The translations under genes were made by a program, and so were the position numbers. Shown here in pieces: positions 26,157-36,465 of a stretch of DNA of 64,000 nucleotides. Position 1 is the first letter of the stretch. Each line of letters opens with the position of its first letter. The DNA lies in NCBI GenBank assembly GCA_016708025.1, contig JADJGQ010000003.1, positions 449,392 to 513,391 of the forward strand, read 5' to 3'. The DNA comes from a bacterium (GTDB lineage Bacteria; Zixibacteria; MSB-5A5; GN15; FEB-12). The notes under the pieces were generated by a model. That model saw only the letters and a program-made list of their open reading frames with translations, ran no database searches and was not told the origin of the DNA.

Positions 26157-29100
26157 ACGTACCGATTTGCACAAGATCCTCGTGATCGGATCCGGCCCGA
26201 TCGTGATCGGACAGGCATGTGAGTTTGATTATTCCGGCACACAGGCTATCAAGGCGCTTCGCTCCGAAGGGATCGAAGTTATGCTGGTCAATTCCAACCC
26301 GGCCACCATTATGACCGACCCAGAGCTGGCCGACCGCACCTATATCGAACCGCTGACCGTTCCCTTCCTCGAAAAGATCATTCAGCGTGACCGTCCGGAC
26401 GCCATTCTCCCAAGTGTGGGTGGCCAAACGGCGCTCAACCTCGCTCTTGCCCTGCATAAAGCCGGCATACTCGAGAAGTACAACGTCCAGTTGATCGGTG
26501 CATCTGCCGAGGCTATTCGCCTCGCCGAAGATAGAGAGCTCTTCAAGCAAGCGATGATCGAGATCGGTCTGGATGTCCCTCGTTCGTCGCTCGTCTCAAA
26601 CCATGCACAGGCGAAAAGCTTCGCTAAACAGAACGGCTTTCCGATCATTGTCAGACCGAGTTTCACGCTTGGCGGGTCCGGCGGCGGCATTGCTTACAAT
26701 CTGGAAGAACTCGATTCGATCGTCACTCGTGGCTTCGCCCTCTCTCCAGTCGGACAAGTGCTGGTCGAGGAATCACTGCTTGGCTGGAAAGAATACGAAC
26801 TTGAAGTTATGCGCGACTGCCGCGATAACTTTGTGGTTATCTGCTCGATCGAGAACTTCGATTCAATGGGTGTCCATACCGGTGACTCTCTTACCGTGGC
26901 TCCCGCACAGACACTGACCGATAAGGAGTTTCAGCGGATGCGCGATGCCGCCGCCGCTATCCTCCGTCGTGTCGCCGTGGAAACCGGTGGTTCCAATGTT
27001 CAGTTTGGCGTCAATCCCCGCACGGGCCGACTGGTCGTGATCGAAATGAACCCCCGTGTTTCACGCTCCTCTGCACTCGCCTCCAAGGCGACCGGTTTTC
27101 CGATCGCCAAGATCGCCGCTAAACTGGCGATCGGTTATACCCTTGATGAGATCCCTAATGATATCACGCGCAAAACTCCTGCCGCGTTCGAACCGGCGAT
27201 TGATTATGTAGTCACTAAGATTCCGAAATTTGCTTTCGAAAAATTCCCCGGCGCCGATGCATCACTTGGCATCCAGATGAAGTCTGTTGGCGAAGTGATG
27301 GCGATTGGCCGAACCTTCAAGGAGTCGCTCTTTAAGGCGCTTCGCTCGCTCGAGGCTATCAAGCCGTTTCGCCCCGGCGCAATGACGCGCGAGCAGTTCA
27401 CCGCCGCCCTCGCCACCCCCAATGAAAACCGGCTACATTATATAGTACACGCGCTCGATGTCGGCTGGTCGGTTGACGAGGTCAACCGCCTCACGCAGAT
27501 TGACCCCTGGTTTCTCGACCATGTCGCCCAGTTCGCGGAACTTCAGCGGCAGATCCGGGGTCGAAGCCTTGACTCGATTGAAAATACCGAGCTGAGTCTC
27601 GCCAAGAAATTCGGCTTCTCTGACCGCCGTATCGCCTATCTCACCAATTGCGACGAGGATCAGGTCCGTCAGCGACGCCACGATATCAATCTCCGCCCAG
27701 TCTTTAAACGAGTGGATACCTGCGCCGGTGAATTTGAGTCATTCACTCCGTATCTTTATTCAACCTATGAAACCGAGGATGAGTCTGAACCGACTGCCCG
27801 CAAGAAAGTAATGATCCTCGGTAGCGGCCCCAATCGTATCGGGCAGGGGATCGAATTCGACTACTGCTGTTGTCATGCATCATTTGCGCTCCGCGAAGCC
27901 GGTATCGAAAGCATCATGGTCAACTGCAACCCGGAAACGGTTTCGACCGATTACGACACAAGTGACCGGCTCTATTTCGAGCCGCTCACTCTCGAAGATG
28001 TACTTGAGATATATGACAAAGAGCGCCCCGATGGCGTGATCGTTCAATTCGGCGGACAGACACCGCTTCGACTCACGATGCCGCTTGCCAACGCCGGCAT
28101 TCCGATACTCGGCACGCCGCCGGATTCAATCGATCTCGCCGAAGATCGTGAGCGATTTGCGGAATTCCTGAATAGGTTTAAGATCCGTCACCCGGATCAT
28201 GCGATCGCGCGCACGATGGCCGAAGGTGATGCCGCCGCTCAAAAGCTCGGCTTCCCGCTTCTGGTCAGGCCGTCCTATGTCCTCGGCGGGCGTGGAATGG
28301 CGATCATCTATGGCATGGCGCAATTCCATGCCTATCTCGCCTCTGCCTTTGATGCCGCCCCCGGCCAGCCGATCCTGATCGACAAATTCCTGGAGGATGC
28401 CTACGAGTTTGATGTCGATGCTCTTTCCGATGGTAAGCAGTGCATTATCGCCGGGATCATGCAACATATCGAAGAGGCCGGCGTGCATAGCGGCGACTCA
28501 ACCTCTGTTCTCCCTGCTTACATTAATGATGCCGCTCGCATGGAAGAGATTCGTCAGGTGACCCGTCAACTGGCTCGTGAACTCAAAGTGGTCGGCCTGA
28601 TGAATATCCAGTACGCTGTCGCTGAGGGAGAACTGTATGTGCTGGAGGTTAACCCACGGGCCTCTCGCACTGTCCCGTTTGTCGCCAAGTCGACTGGTGT
28701 GCCGCTGGCCAAGATCGCTACTCGTCTGATGCTTGGACAGACACTCGCTGAGATCGGATTGACGCGTGACCTTGAAGTTGACCGCTTTTTCGTCAAATCG
28801 CCGGTCTTTCCATTTATCAAATTTCCCGGCGTCGATCCAAAGCTTTCCCCCGAGATGCGCTCAACCGGCGAGGTCCTGGGCATCGGCGACAATTTCGGCA
28901 CCGCCTTCTACAAAGCACAACTTGCTGCCGGAATCAAACTACCGCATGACGGCAAACTGCTGATCAGCGTCAATGATCGGGACAAAAAGGGGATAGTCGC
29001 AATTGCCCGACGATTCGCCTCGCTCGGCTTTTCGATCGTCGCAACCGGTGGAACCGCCGGTTTCCTCCGCGATATGGGGGTAGCGGCAGAGTCCGTCCTC

Positions 29101-29367
29101 AAGGTCAGCGAAGGTCGACCTAACTGCGTTGATATCATCAAGTCCGGCGATATCGGACTCGTCATAAACACCCCACTGGGAGCAACTTCCGCCCAGGATG
29201 GCTGGTCGATCCGGACCGCTGCTATACAGAACGGCATCCCCTGCATCACCACCCTCTCCGGTGCCACCGCCTCGGTCGAGGCAATTGCCGCTTTCCAGGA
29301 GGCAAAAATTTCCGTAGCTTCCCTCCAGGAAATACATACGGCCGCGACCGCCGAAATCGGCAAATGA
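26149..29367 (+). CDS. carB: carbamoyl-phosphate synthase large subunit
   Basis: 1072 residues, normal length. Two homologous ATP-grasp halves: the first starts ILVIGSGPIVIGQACEFDYSG and phosphorylates bicarbonate; the second starts VMILGSGPNRIGQGIEFDY and phosphorylates carbamate. Metal/ATP-site strands are seen as VIEMNPRVSRSSALASKATG and VLEVNPRASRTVPFVAKSTG. The C-terminal ~130 residues form the MGS-like allosteric domain (FSIVATGGTAGFLRDMG). It works with carA, which it overlaps. No unusual feature. Confidence 0.98.
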   Translation: MPKRTDLHKILVIGSGPIVIGQACEFDYSGTQAIKALRSEGIEVMLVNSNPATIMTDPELADRTYIEPLTVPFLEKIIQRDRPDAILPSVGGQTALNLALALHKAGILEKYNVQLIGASAEAIRLAEDRELFKQAMIEIGLDVPRSSLVSNHAQAKSFAKQNGFPIIVRPSFTLGGSGGGIAYNLEELDSIVTRGFALSPVGQVLVEESLLGWKEYELEVMRDCRDNFVVICSIENFDSMGVHTGDSLTVAPAQTLTDKEFQRMRDAAAAILRRVAVETGGSNVQFGVNPRTGRLVVIEMNPRVSRSSALASKATGFPIAKIAAKLAIGYTLDEIPNDITRKTPAAFEPAIDYVVTKIPKFAFEKFPGADASLGIQMKSVGEVMAIGRTFKESLFKALRSLEAIKPFRPGAMTREQFTAALATPNENRLHYIVHALDVGWSVDEVNRLTQIDPWFLDHVAQFAELQRQIRGRSLDSIENTELSLAKKFGFSDRRIAYLTNCDEDQVRQRRHDINLRPVFKRVDTCAGEFESFTPYLYSTYETEDESEPTARKKVMILGSGPNRIGQGIEFDYCCCHASFALREAGIESIMVNCNPETVSTDYDTSDRLYFEPLTLEDVLEIYDKERPDGVIVQFGGQTPLRLTMPLANAGIPILGTPPDSIDLAEDRERFAEFLNRFKIRHPDHAIARTMAEGDAAAQKLGFPLLVRPSYVLGGRGMAIIYGMAQFHAYLASAFDAAPGQPILIDKFLEDAYEFDVDALSDGKQCIIAGIMQHIEEAGVHSGDSTSVLPAYINDAARMEEIRQVTRQLARELKVVGLMNIQYAVAEGELYVLEVNPRASRTVPFVAKSTGVPLAKIATRLMLGQTLAEIGLTRDLEVDRFFVKSPVFPFIKFPGVDPKLSPEMRSTGEVLGIGDNFGTAFYKAQLAAGIKLPHDGKLLISVNDRDKKGIVAIARRFASLGFSIVATGGTAGFLRDMGVAAESVLKVSEGRPNCVDIIKSGDIGLVINTPLGATSAQDGWSIRTAAIQNGIPCITTLSGATASVEAIAAFQEAKISVASLQEIHTAATAEIGK

Positions 29368-29400
29368 CCGATTTATGAGCCGTTTCGGCGAAAGGACATT

Positions 29401-30654
29401 GTGACCACACCTACGCCAACTGGCTTCCATGGGCTGGGTATCGCCCCTGGTCTGCAACATGCTATCGCAAAACTGAAATTCACCGAACCAACCCCCATCC
29501 AACGCAAGTCGATCCCGATCGCCCTTGAGGGGAAAGATCTGATCGCCGTCGCCCAGACGGGAACCGGCAAAACGCTGGGATTCGGCATTCCGATGATCCA
29601 GCGGCTCGCTCAGCTAAAAGGCCGCGGCCTCATCCTCGTCCCGACACGCGAATTGGCGATCCAGGTGGATGAATCTCTGATGGCGGTTGGACGCTCCGTT
29701 GGTCTTCGCACGGCCGTGTTGATCGGCGGCGTTTCGGAAGTCACCCAGAAAAAAGCGCTCGAAAAACAGCCTCGCATAATTGTCGCCACACCTGGTCGAC
29801 TGGTTGACCTGATGGAACAGCGAATCGTCAATCTGTCCAATATCGAGATACTCGTACTCGATGAGGCCGACCGGATGCTGGATATGGGCTTTGCCCCGCA
29901 ACTTAACAAGATCATCCGCATGGTTCCCAAAGTGCGCCAGACCATGCTTTTCTCCGCGACCATGCCGCGCGAGATCGTTTCATTAGCGCAGCAACATATG
30001 AAGATCCCGATCCAGATCGAGATCGCCCCGACCGGATCGACTGCGGACAATGTCGAACAGGAAGTCTTCTTCATCGAGAAGGCCGCCAAAAGATATCTCC
30101 TTGAAGAACTGCTCAAGCAGTATCAGGGCTCGGTGCTGGTCTTCTCGCGAACTAAGCATGGCGCGAAGAAACTGACTCGCGACATTCGCGGTGCCGGCTT
30201 CTCGGCCGCTGAGATACACGCCAATCGTTCACTGGCACAACGACGCGAGGCGCTCGATGGATTCAAGTCCGGCAAGTATCGTGTCCTGATCGCGACGGAT
30301 ATCGCCGCTCGCGGGATCGATGTGATTGGAATTGAACTGGTCGTCAATTTTGATCTGCCGACCAACACTCAGGACTATGTCCACCGCATCGGACGGACAG
30401 CTCGCGCCGGACGAGCCGGGAGAGCTATCTCATTCGCCACTTTCGATCAGCGTGAAGATGTTCGGGAGATCGAACGATTGATCCGCTCTGCTTTGGCGGT
30501 CAAACAGGTGCCGGCACTTCCATTTGATCGCGCTCCCCGGACGCAGGTCAAATATGAGTCGGAAGTAAGAACCAAGCCGAAGTCTGAGGGTCCGGCCTTT
30601 GGCCGCGCGCCGCGTCGCCCCACCGACCGTGAAAAACGGAGAAAGCTGCGCTAG
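29401..30654 (+). CDS. DEAD-box ATP-dependent RNA helicase, RhlE-like
   Basis: 417 residues from GTG 29401, with AAAGGA close upstream. Q motif (TEPTPIQRKSIP), motif I AQTGTGKT (Lys57), Ia PTRELAIQ, Ib TPGRL, II DEAD (154-157), III SAT, V TDIAARGIDV, VI HRIGRTARAGR. The C-terminal tail is short and basic (PRRPTDREKRRKLR), as in RhlE-type helicases that remodel ribosomal or messenger RNA. It is 33 nt after carB and may be co-transcribed; a functional link is not implied. Confidence 0.93.
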   Translation: MTTPTPTGFHGLGIAPGLQHAIAKLKFTEPTPIQRKSIPIALEGKDLIAVAQTGTGKTLGFGIPMIQRLAQLKGRGLILVPTRELAIQVDESLMAVGRSVGLRTAVLIGGVSEVTQKKALEKQPRIIVATPGRLVDLMEQRIVNLSNIEILVLDEADRMLDMGFAPQLNKIIRMVPKVRQTMLFSATMPREIVSLAQQHMKIPIQIEIAPTGSTADNVEQEVFFIEKAAKRYLLEELLKQYQGSVLVFSRTKHGAKKLTRDIRGAGFSAAEIHANRSLAQRREALDGFKSGKYRVLIATDIAARGIDVIGIELVVNFDLPTNTQDYVHRIGRTARAGRAGRAISFATFDQREDVREIERLIRSALAVKQVPALPFDRAPRTQVKYESEVRTKPKSEGPAFGRAPRRPTDREKRRKLR

Positions 30655-30665
30655 CCGCTTTCCCC

Positions 30666-33311
30666 TTACTTTATTGCCGCATCCCAGTTCAGCGTTACCA
30701 ACGTTGAACTGGTGCTCTGATCCGACAACGGAATGTTCACCAGAAAACGCTGCCCATCCGCACTCACCGCGTACCGGTGCTGAATAAGTCCCGCTCCATT
30801 GATCCGTTGATTGAACAACTTCTTCGGGACGCCGGCCTCAAAAGATCCCTTGTCTGTCACCACTGGGACCGCCACAAAATCTCCGCTGTTGTCATAGTAG
30901 AAGAGCTCTTTGCCATCGGCTCTCCAAGACGGCGCAAATCCAATATTCGCGGTGATCTGCCACTTGCCGCCGGTTGGCGAGTTCTCCCTTACATAAATCT
31001 CAAAGCGTCCTGACTCGTTGCTCTGATAAGCAATATATCTGCCGTTGGGGGAAAATCTCGGTCTTCGTTCCTGGTGTGGCGTACTCGTAAACTCAGTGAA
31101 CTTGCCACTATCACCTGCACTGAGCAGCCAGATGTCCCATTCCCCTGACTGTTGCCCCACTGCGATCGTGCGACCATCTCGCGACCAGTCGCTCGCACCT
31201 ACATTCCCTCTGGTGGTAAACACAACGCGTGGTTCTCCGATACCATTCGCCTGTTGTTCCATCAGCTTGTACGTACCACCCGCATCATTGCTATACACGA
31301 TCCTGTTCCCATCCGGGGACCATTTCGGCCAGACATCCGTGTCCGAGGAAAAGGTCAATCGAGTCGGAACCTCACGCACCAGATCGTACACCCAGATATC
31401 CTCAGCCTGACTTTGCTGATCGAATAATCCATAGGCCAGTCTCTTTTCATCCGGCGATAATTCAATATCGCGGTATGGCGCTGACGGGCCGATCGTATCG
31501 ATCGGCTTTCCATCTCGGTTGAACCAGACCAATTTCCCGGCATCCGCAATCGAGCCAACCTGATACACCAATGTTCCGTTGTCGGCGACAGAAAACAGAT
31601 ATGCACCGAAAGCCTGGGCCACGCGCTCGGCTACCGGGACCGACTCGCCGACAATGTCCAATTTGTCCATCGAAAACGGCTGAGCCAAGAGCACGCCTTC
31701 CCGAATATGCAGAATGTACCCGGCCGCGCTGTAGTCGATTTGTGACGAAGTACGGAACAACTTCTTACCTTCCGAACCGTCGTTGGAACCAACACAGACC
31801 GTATAGATACCGCCGGATTGACTTGACGTGTCGATCTGAATCAGGTAGAGAAAGTGCTTTCCATCTGGCAGCGCACAGGGCCACGCATGCATCAGCTCCT
31901 TCTCGGTCTTGGAGAAAGTAGTCGCGGCGGTTGCGGTTCCGCCGCTCGCGGGTACCTTATGCAGTGAATCGCCGACATTATTATCAAAGATAATGTTCCC
32001 GTCTTTCCCCCATGTCCCGTCCGAGCCGGCTGCCTCGGTGATCAGTTGGGCGGGGCCACCGGTCACCGCCATCTTCTTCAATTGTCTACCGACAAAGAAC
32101 GCCAAATATTTACTGTCCGGCGACCAGAAAGGACGGCCAGCCCCCTCGGTTCCGGGAAGCTGGTACAGATCCAGAGAATTCATCGGTCTGACCCAGATGG
32201 AGCGCACACTGTTCGAATCAAATGCCTGAACCGCCAGCATCTTCCCGTCGGGAGACAGCTTGAGCCAGTCAAAGCGCATCCCCGTGTAAGGACGCTCAAT
32301 CGTGAACCGGTGGACTTCCTTCTCAGGTTCCTTTTGCATCAAGCGCATACCGAGCAGACCTAGCGCACTGACGATCGCCACCGCCGCCACGATCCAGCTC
32401 GCGTGCAAACGTCGGCGACGTTGTGCCACTACCGGCGCCGGGATACCGATCTGCGAACCACCCGATGTGATCCAATTCAGTTCGCGCTTCAAATCCCCGG
32501 CCGACTGCCAGCGATCATCCGGCTCTTTCGCCAGACATTGCGTCACCACTCGCTCCAGCGTTGGCGGCGCCATCGGCTGGATCGCCGAGATCGGTCGCGG
32601 CTCTTCTTTCATGATCGATGCGATCAGACTCGCCTGGCTTTTACCTTCGAATGGACGTTTCCCTGTCGCCATCTCATAGAGCACGACACCAAACGAGAAA
32701 AGATCGGAACGGGCGTCCGCCTCTTTCCCTTCCAACTGCTCGGGTGACATATACTGGAATGTCCCGACGATCGTCCCTTCGGTTGTCAACGGCGACGAGG
32801 TCCGGGTCATCGAAAGATTGGTCACCGCGCCGGTCGTCTGAAATTTCGCCAATCCGAAATCCAGCAGCTTGGCGCCATTCTTGGTGATGATGATATTGGC
32901 CGGCTTGAGATCGCGATGAACCAGCCCCTGCTTATGCGCTTTATCGAGCGCATCGGCTATCTGCATAGCGATCTTTAGCAACTCTGCCGTTTGCATCGGC
33001 CCCTTTTCCAGCACTTTGGAAAGCGACTCCCCTTCAAGATACTCCATCACCAGGTAGTCGATCCCATCCTGCTGGCCGATATCGTAGAGCGCGCAGATAT
33101 TCGGATGGTTGAGACTGGAGATCGCACGAGCCTCGCGGTCGAATCGCTGGCGAAGTTCCGGTGTGGCTGCCGTCTGGGAAGGAAGGACTTTGATCGCGAC
33201 TATTCGATCGATCCGCGTATCTTTGGCCAGGTAGACCTCGCCCATACCGCCGGCACCAAGCGCCGACTGAACTTCATATGGACCCAGCTTTTTTCCCAAC
33301 AATTCAGACAT
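30666..33311 (-). CDS. membrane Ser/Thr protein kinase with extracytoplasmic TolB-like beta-propeller
   Basis: 881 residues. Hanks-type kinase (about 11-275): glycine loop GAGGMGEVYLAK, catalytic Lys41 in VAIKVL, HRD 132-134 in VHRDLKPANI, DFG 151-153, and an APE-like FQYMSPEQLEG. One membrane helix (about 304-322, SWIVAAVAIVSALGLL) follows. The external ~550 residues carry WD40/TolB-like blades with recurrent WSPDG, SPDEKRLAY and FSPNGRYIAY motifs. This plan suits a sensor that binds a ligand outside and phosphorylates proteins inside. It converges on the helicase gene and is probably monocistronic. Confidence 0.93.
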   Translation of the reverse strand: MSELLGKKLGPYEVQSALGAGGMGEVYLAKDTRIDRIVAIKVLPSQTAATPELRQRFDREARAISSLNHPNICALYDIGQQDGIDYLVMEYLEGESLSKVLEKGPMQTAELLKIAMQIADALDKAHKQGLVHRDLKPANIIITKNGAKLLDFGLAKFQTTGAVTNLSMTRTSSPLTTEGTIVGTFQYMSPEQLEGKEADARSDLFSFGVVLYEMATGKRPFEGKSQASLIASIMKEEPRPISAIQPMAPPTLERVVTQCLAKEPDDRWQSAGDLKRELNWITSGGSQIGIPAPVVAQRRRRLHASWIVAAVAIVSALGLLGMRLMQKEPEKEVHRFTIERPYTGMRFDWLKLSPDGKMLAVQAFDSNSVRSIWVRPMNSLDLYQLPGTEGAGRPFWSPDSKYLAFFVGRQLKKMAVTGGPAQLITEAAGSDGTWGKDGNIIFDNNVGDSLHKVPASGGTATAATTFSKTEKELMHAWPCALPDGKHFLYLIQIDTSSQSGGIYTVCVGSNDGSEGKKLFRTSSQIDYSAAGYILHIREGVLLAQPFSMDKLDIVGESVPVAERVAQAFGAYLFSVADNGTLVYQVGSIADAGKLVWFNRDGKPIDTIGPSAPYRDIELSPDEKRLAYGLFDQQSQAEDIWVYDLVREVPTRLTFSSDTDVWPKWSPDGNRIVYSNDAGGTYKLMEQQANGIGEPRVVFTTRGNVGASDWSRDGRTIAVGQQSGEWDIWLLSAGDSGKFTEFTSTPHQERRPRFSPNGRYIAYQSNESGRFEIYVRENSPTGGKWQITANIGFAPSWRADGKELFYYDNSGDFVAVPVVTDKGSFEAGVPKKLFNQRINGAGLIQHRYAVSADGQRFLVNIPLSDQSTSSTLVTLNWDAAIK

Positions 33312-33386
33312 CCGTACCTCAATAATGATGGAGTTTTGGATATTGGCGCTATGAGTAAGGGGTAACCTAACCCGGTTCGAGAGGAC

Positions 33387-33415
33387 AGAATAGAGTTATT
33401 CTATCCATATTGCAA
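33387..33415 (-). promoter_or_regulatory. possible promoter with palindrome upstream of the Ser/Thr kinase
   Basis: On the minus strand, TTGCAA (33415-33410), 17-nt spacer, TATTCT (33392-33387). The -10 forms one arm of the palindrome AGAATA-GAGT-TATTCT (33387-33402), a possible operator. The rest of the 33312-33580 gap shows nothing. Confidence 0.35.
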
Positions 33416-33580
33416 GCGGTTTGTCAGAAGTGATGGAGCGACTTGTGCTCAGGTGAAAAAAAGCACGAGCCCATGGACCAGTAGCTCGTCCGGAGAACCT
33501 GAGGATATGCGCTTGAGTAAGGTCTACCGGCCCGCTATCGCATCAGGCAACCCAACTGCAAGATTCGCCTGCTGAAGAAC

Positions 33581-35092
33581 TCACCTGACTCTGGCGATAT
33601 CGCCGGCTGATCGACGTCGGGCACTGTCACTGATGACGGAATTATTCAGGTAAACCGAGATAGTCTCCCAGCCAGCCACCAGATCAATGTCACCATCGCC
33701 ATCCATATCGACAGCCTCGACATCAAAGCAATCATGTGGCTCTTCAAGCTGCAAGGGAGCAGCAAACGATCGTGGCCAGACCGCATTTAACAACAGAGTA
33801 ATACCATTTATCGTCTCATTTGCCAGTGCCAGATCAATGTCGCCATCGCCATCCAGATCGGCGGCAGATATGGCGCGACACATACCGGTCGCACTGCACG
33901 TGTCCATGTACGGACCAAACCAACCGTACCCGGAACCATAAAGCACAGTCACCAATTCGGTGAATCTGTTGGTAACCGCCACATCCGGGAACTCATCTTC
34001 GTTCAAGTTGGCAATGACAATCCCGTCCGGAATCTGCCCGGCCGACGGGCGCTGCACCTCATCAAAGCTCCCCAGGCTGTTATTGTGATAGACCGATATA
34101 CTGGATGAATAGTAATTCGAGACTGCCAGATCAATGTAGCCGTCGCCGTCGAGATCCGCTTGAGCAATATTATAGGGGGCAATCCCCGTTGCATCCTGAT
34201 CTGTCAACATAAACTGACCATTCCCGGCGTTCAGGTATATCTGCAAGCCGACTGAACTGCCAATGAGCGCCAGATCATTTCTTGAGTCGTTATTGAAATC
34301 TGCGATGGCCACACCATGCGGTCCATCAAAGAGGTACCATGCCGTGTCGATAACCAGCACACCCGGTGCTATCTGCGTGAAAATGAACAGAGAATCCAGA
34401 TTAGAGCTGATGGTTACGATATCGAGGTCGTCATCACCATCCAGATCACCAACATCGCCATCGCCCATCATCCTGGTAAACGCTATCTCCGGTTGCGGTG
34501 TCAGCTGGCCATGTCCGTCATTGGTCAGAATACCGATTCCCTCCCAGTAATCGAATTTGACGACATCGCTGTCGCCGTCATTATCTATATCAGCGACTTT
34601 GAAATTCTCGCTCCCATACGAGCTAGCGGTTCGCAACGGTTCAGCAAAGAGTGGCAACAGATGCGCGGAATCAAGGTTTGACAGCCCTGACTGATTTCCT
34701 ACCTCATCCAATGCTCGTACGCAGAAAAAGTACTTGCTTGCAGGTAGGAGCGAAGTGAAGACAAAATGTTCAGAGTCGCCGGGCTGGCTTGGCAGCGGCT
34801 CACCATCACAGAATAGAGCGTCATCCCAGGTGGCAAAGTCAACGATCGGAACGGTCGAGCATCGAACGTCATACGATGTCGCTCTACCTTTCGATCCGTT
34901 GTCGCCGGTTGCTATCCAAGTCAGTCTGACCATGGCAGAACTGACCTGCACGGCTGAAAGACTGGTGATCGGATCCGGCGCCAGATTGTCGATTGCCGGT
35001 TTGTTGGGGCCACCATCGCATCCCGATAAGACGACAAAAATCGCCACAAGAAAGCTCGGTAACAATTTTACAAATGTTTGCAGGTGCTGCAA
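33581..35092 (-). CDS. lipoprotein with FN3 domain and FG-GAP/VCBS repeats
   Basis: 503 residues. TTG start at 35092 is supported by GGGAGG five bases upstream and an immediate signal ending in lipobox VLSGC (Cys25). An FN3 domain (about 38-150; AVQVSSAMVRLTWIATGDNG) is followed by about seven FG-GAP/VCBS repeats (about 160-490) with Ca-binding D-x-D-x-D-G loops such as ADIDNDGDSDVV, ADLDGDGYIDLAV and VDMDGDGDIDLVAG. These build a beta-propeller that usually mediates binding at the cell surface. The ligand is unknown. It is divergent from the desulfurase gene. Confidence 0.88.
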   Translation of the reverse strand: MQHLQTFVKLLPSFLVAIFVVLSGCDGGPNKPAIDNLAPDPITSLSAVQVSSAMVRLTWIATGDNGSKGRATSYDVRCSTVPIVDFATWDDALFCDGEPLPSQPGDSEHFVFTSLLPASKYFFCVRALDEVGNQSGLSNLDSAHLLPLFAEPLRTASSYGSENFKVADIDNDGDSDVVKFDYWEGIGILTNDGHGQLTPQPEIAFTRMMGDGDVGDLDGDDDLDIVTISSNLDSLFIFTQIAPGVLVIDTAWYLFDGPHGVAIADFNNDSRNDLALIGSSVGLQIYLNAGNGQFMLTDQDATGIAPYNIAQADLDGDGYIDLAVSNYYSSSISVYHNNSLGSFDEVQRPSAGQIPDGIVIANLNEDEFPDVAVTNRFTELVTVLYGSGYGWFGPYMDTCSATGMCRAISAADLDGDGDIDLALANETINGITLLLNAVWPRSFAAPLQLEEPHDCFDVEAVDMDGDGDIDLVAGWETISVYLNNSVISDSARRRSAGDIARVR

Positions 35093-35211
35093 TTGGACCT
35101 CCCATACCTTAGATTCACCCGACTACTCTTCATAAGATACGCTTTGGTAGAGATTTTCGCCAGTGGCACGTGCAAGCGAGGAGCTAAAGAATCCCATTTT
35201 TACCGTGATTG

Positions 35212-35240
35212 TTGACTAAATTGACGATATTTGCTATTAT
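35212..35240 (+). promoter_or_regulatory. strong promoter of the cysteine desulfurase-like gene
   Basis: TTGACT (35212-35217), exactly 17 nt, TATTAT (35235-35240); the start codon is at 35274. It is one of the best sigma70 matches in the window. Confidence 0.6.
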
Positions 35241-35273
35241 TACTACAACTTACTTAATGATGAGGCGACGGGA

Positions 35274-36464
35274 ATGGATAGATTGATTTACCTCGACAGT
35301 GGTGCCACCACCTTTCCGAAACCTGAAGAGGTCTACCAGGCGATTGATTTCACCTATCGGAACTACGGGGTGAATCCCGGACGGTCCGGTTATGACCTCT
35401 GTATCGCTGCCGGAGAAGTAGTTGAAAATACGCGCAAGTTACTGACCAGCTTCTTTAACGGAACCGACCCGAATCGACTGACCTTCGCTTACAATGCGAC
35501 CGACGCGCTCAATCTGGCTCTGTTCGGGTCTTTGAAATCGGGCGATCATGCCATCACCACCACCCTTGAACATAACTCGGTCCTCCGCCCCCTTTATCAT
35601 CTCTGGCGGGATCATGGAGTCGAGGTTGACCATGTGCCGTTTGACAAAGACGGCTTTGTCTCCCCCGATGAGATCAAGAAGCTCTTCAAGAAAAATACCA
35701 AGGTCGTGGCCGTCAATCACGGATCGAATGTGATCGGAACGGTGCAGGATGTTTCTACAATCGGTAAACTCTGCCGCGAACGCGATGTCACTCTGATCGT
35801 TGATGTCTCCCAGACTGCAGGGAAGATCCCCATCGATATGCAGGCAATGAATCTCGACATCATCGCCTTCACTGGTCACAAATCGCTGATGGGGCCGATG
35901 GGGATCGGCGGCCTGTATGTGCGCGAGGGAGTTGAGGTTTGTCATACTCGCGCCGGCGGGACTGGCGTCCGGTCAGCTATCCGTTCGCATCTCGACGAAT
36001 ATCCGTACCGCCTCGAGTATGGTACGCCCAATCTCCTCGGCATCGCCGGTCTCCAGGCCGGCGTGAAATGGCTCCAAAAAGAGGGGCTGGAGAATATCGA
36101 ACGGACCGAAACCAGGATGCTTCGATTACTCCGCGATGGCCTAAAGAAGATCGACGGAATCACACTGTATTGTCAGGACGATCTGGCCAACCATATCGGG
36201 GTGCTGTCGTTTAATGTCGATGGAACTGAGGCGGCCGAGGTCGGCACAATGCTGGACGTTGACTACAATATTGCCTGTCGAACCGGACTACATTGCGCGC
36301 CGATGGTTCATGAACAGCTCGGCACAGATAAAATTCACGGCTCGGTTCGTTTTGGGATCGGGCCATTTACTGTTGAATCGGATATTGAAACTGCGGTCAG
36401 TGCGGTAGCGGAGATCACACAGATGAGACACGCTGTCGCCGCCAACGGCCGCCGGCATTCATAG
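35274..36464 (+). CDS. cysteine desulfurase-family aminotransferase (class V, SufS-like)
   Basis: 396 residues. PLP-dependent fold type I enzyme: LDSGATTFPKP start, AYNATDALNLAL, a TLEHNSVLRP histidine region, DVSQTAGKIPID, Schiff-base Lys203 in FTGHKSLMGP, GGTG, and Cys341 in RTGLHCAP, the position of the sulfur-accepting cysteine of group II desulfurases. It probably mobilises sulfur from cysteine. No SufE/SufBCD/IscU partner is adjacent. The facing minus-strand operon begins with DsrC, a sulfur-carrier protein, so a sulfur-trafficking link is plausible but inferred. Its stop is 1 nt from the converging dsrK-like stop. Confidence 0.9.
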   Translation: MDRLIYLDSGATTFPKPEEVYQAIDFTYRNYGVNPGRSGYDLCIAAGEVVENTRKLLTSFFNGTDPNRLTFAYNATDALNLALFGSLKSGDHAITTTLEHNSVLRPLYHLWRDHGVEVDHVPFDKDGFVSPDEIKKLFKKNTKVVAVNHGSNVIGTVQDVSTIGKLCRERDVTLIVDVSQTAGKIPIDMQAMNLDIIAFTGHKSLMGPMGIGGLYVREGVEVCHTRAGGTGVRSAIRSHLDEYPYRLEYGTPNLLGIAGLQAGVKWLQKEGLENIERTETRMLRLLRDGLKKIDGITLYCQDDLANHIGVLSFNVDGTEAAEVGTMLDVDYNIACRTGLHCAPMVHEQLGTDKIHGSVRFGIGPFTVESDIETAVSAVAEITQMRHAVAANGRRHS

Positions 36465-36465
36465 A

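Noticed and set aside
34734..35135. Plus-strand open frame opposite the FG-GAP lipoprotein
   Set aside because: It is the complement of a well-supported lipoprotein gene and has no domain or start signal.
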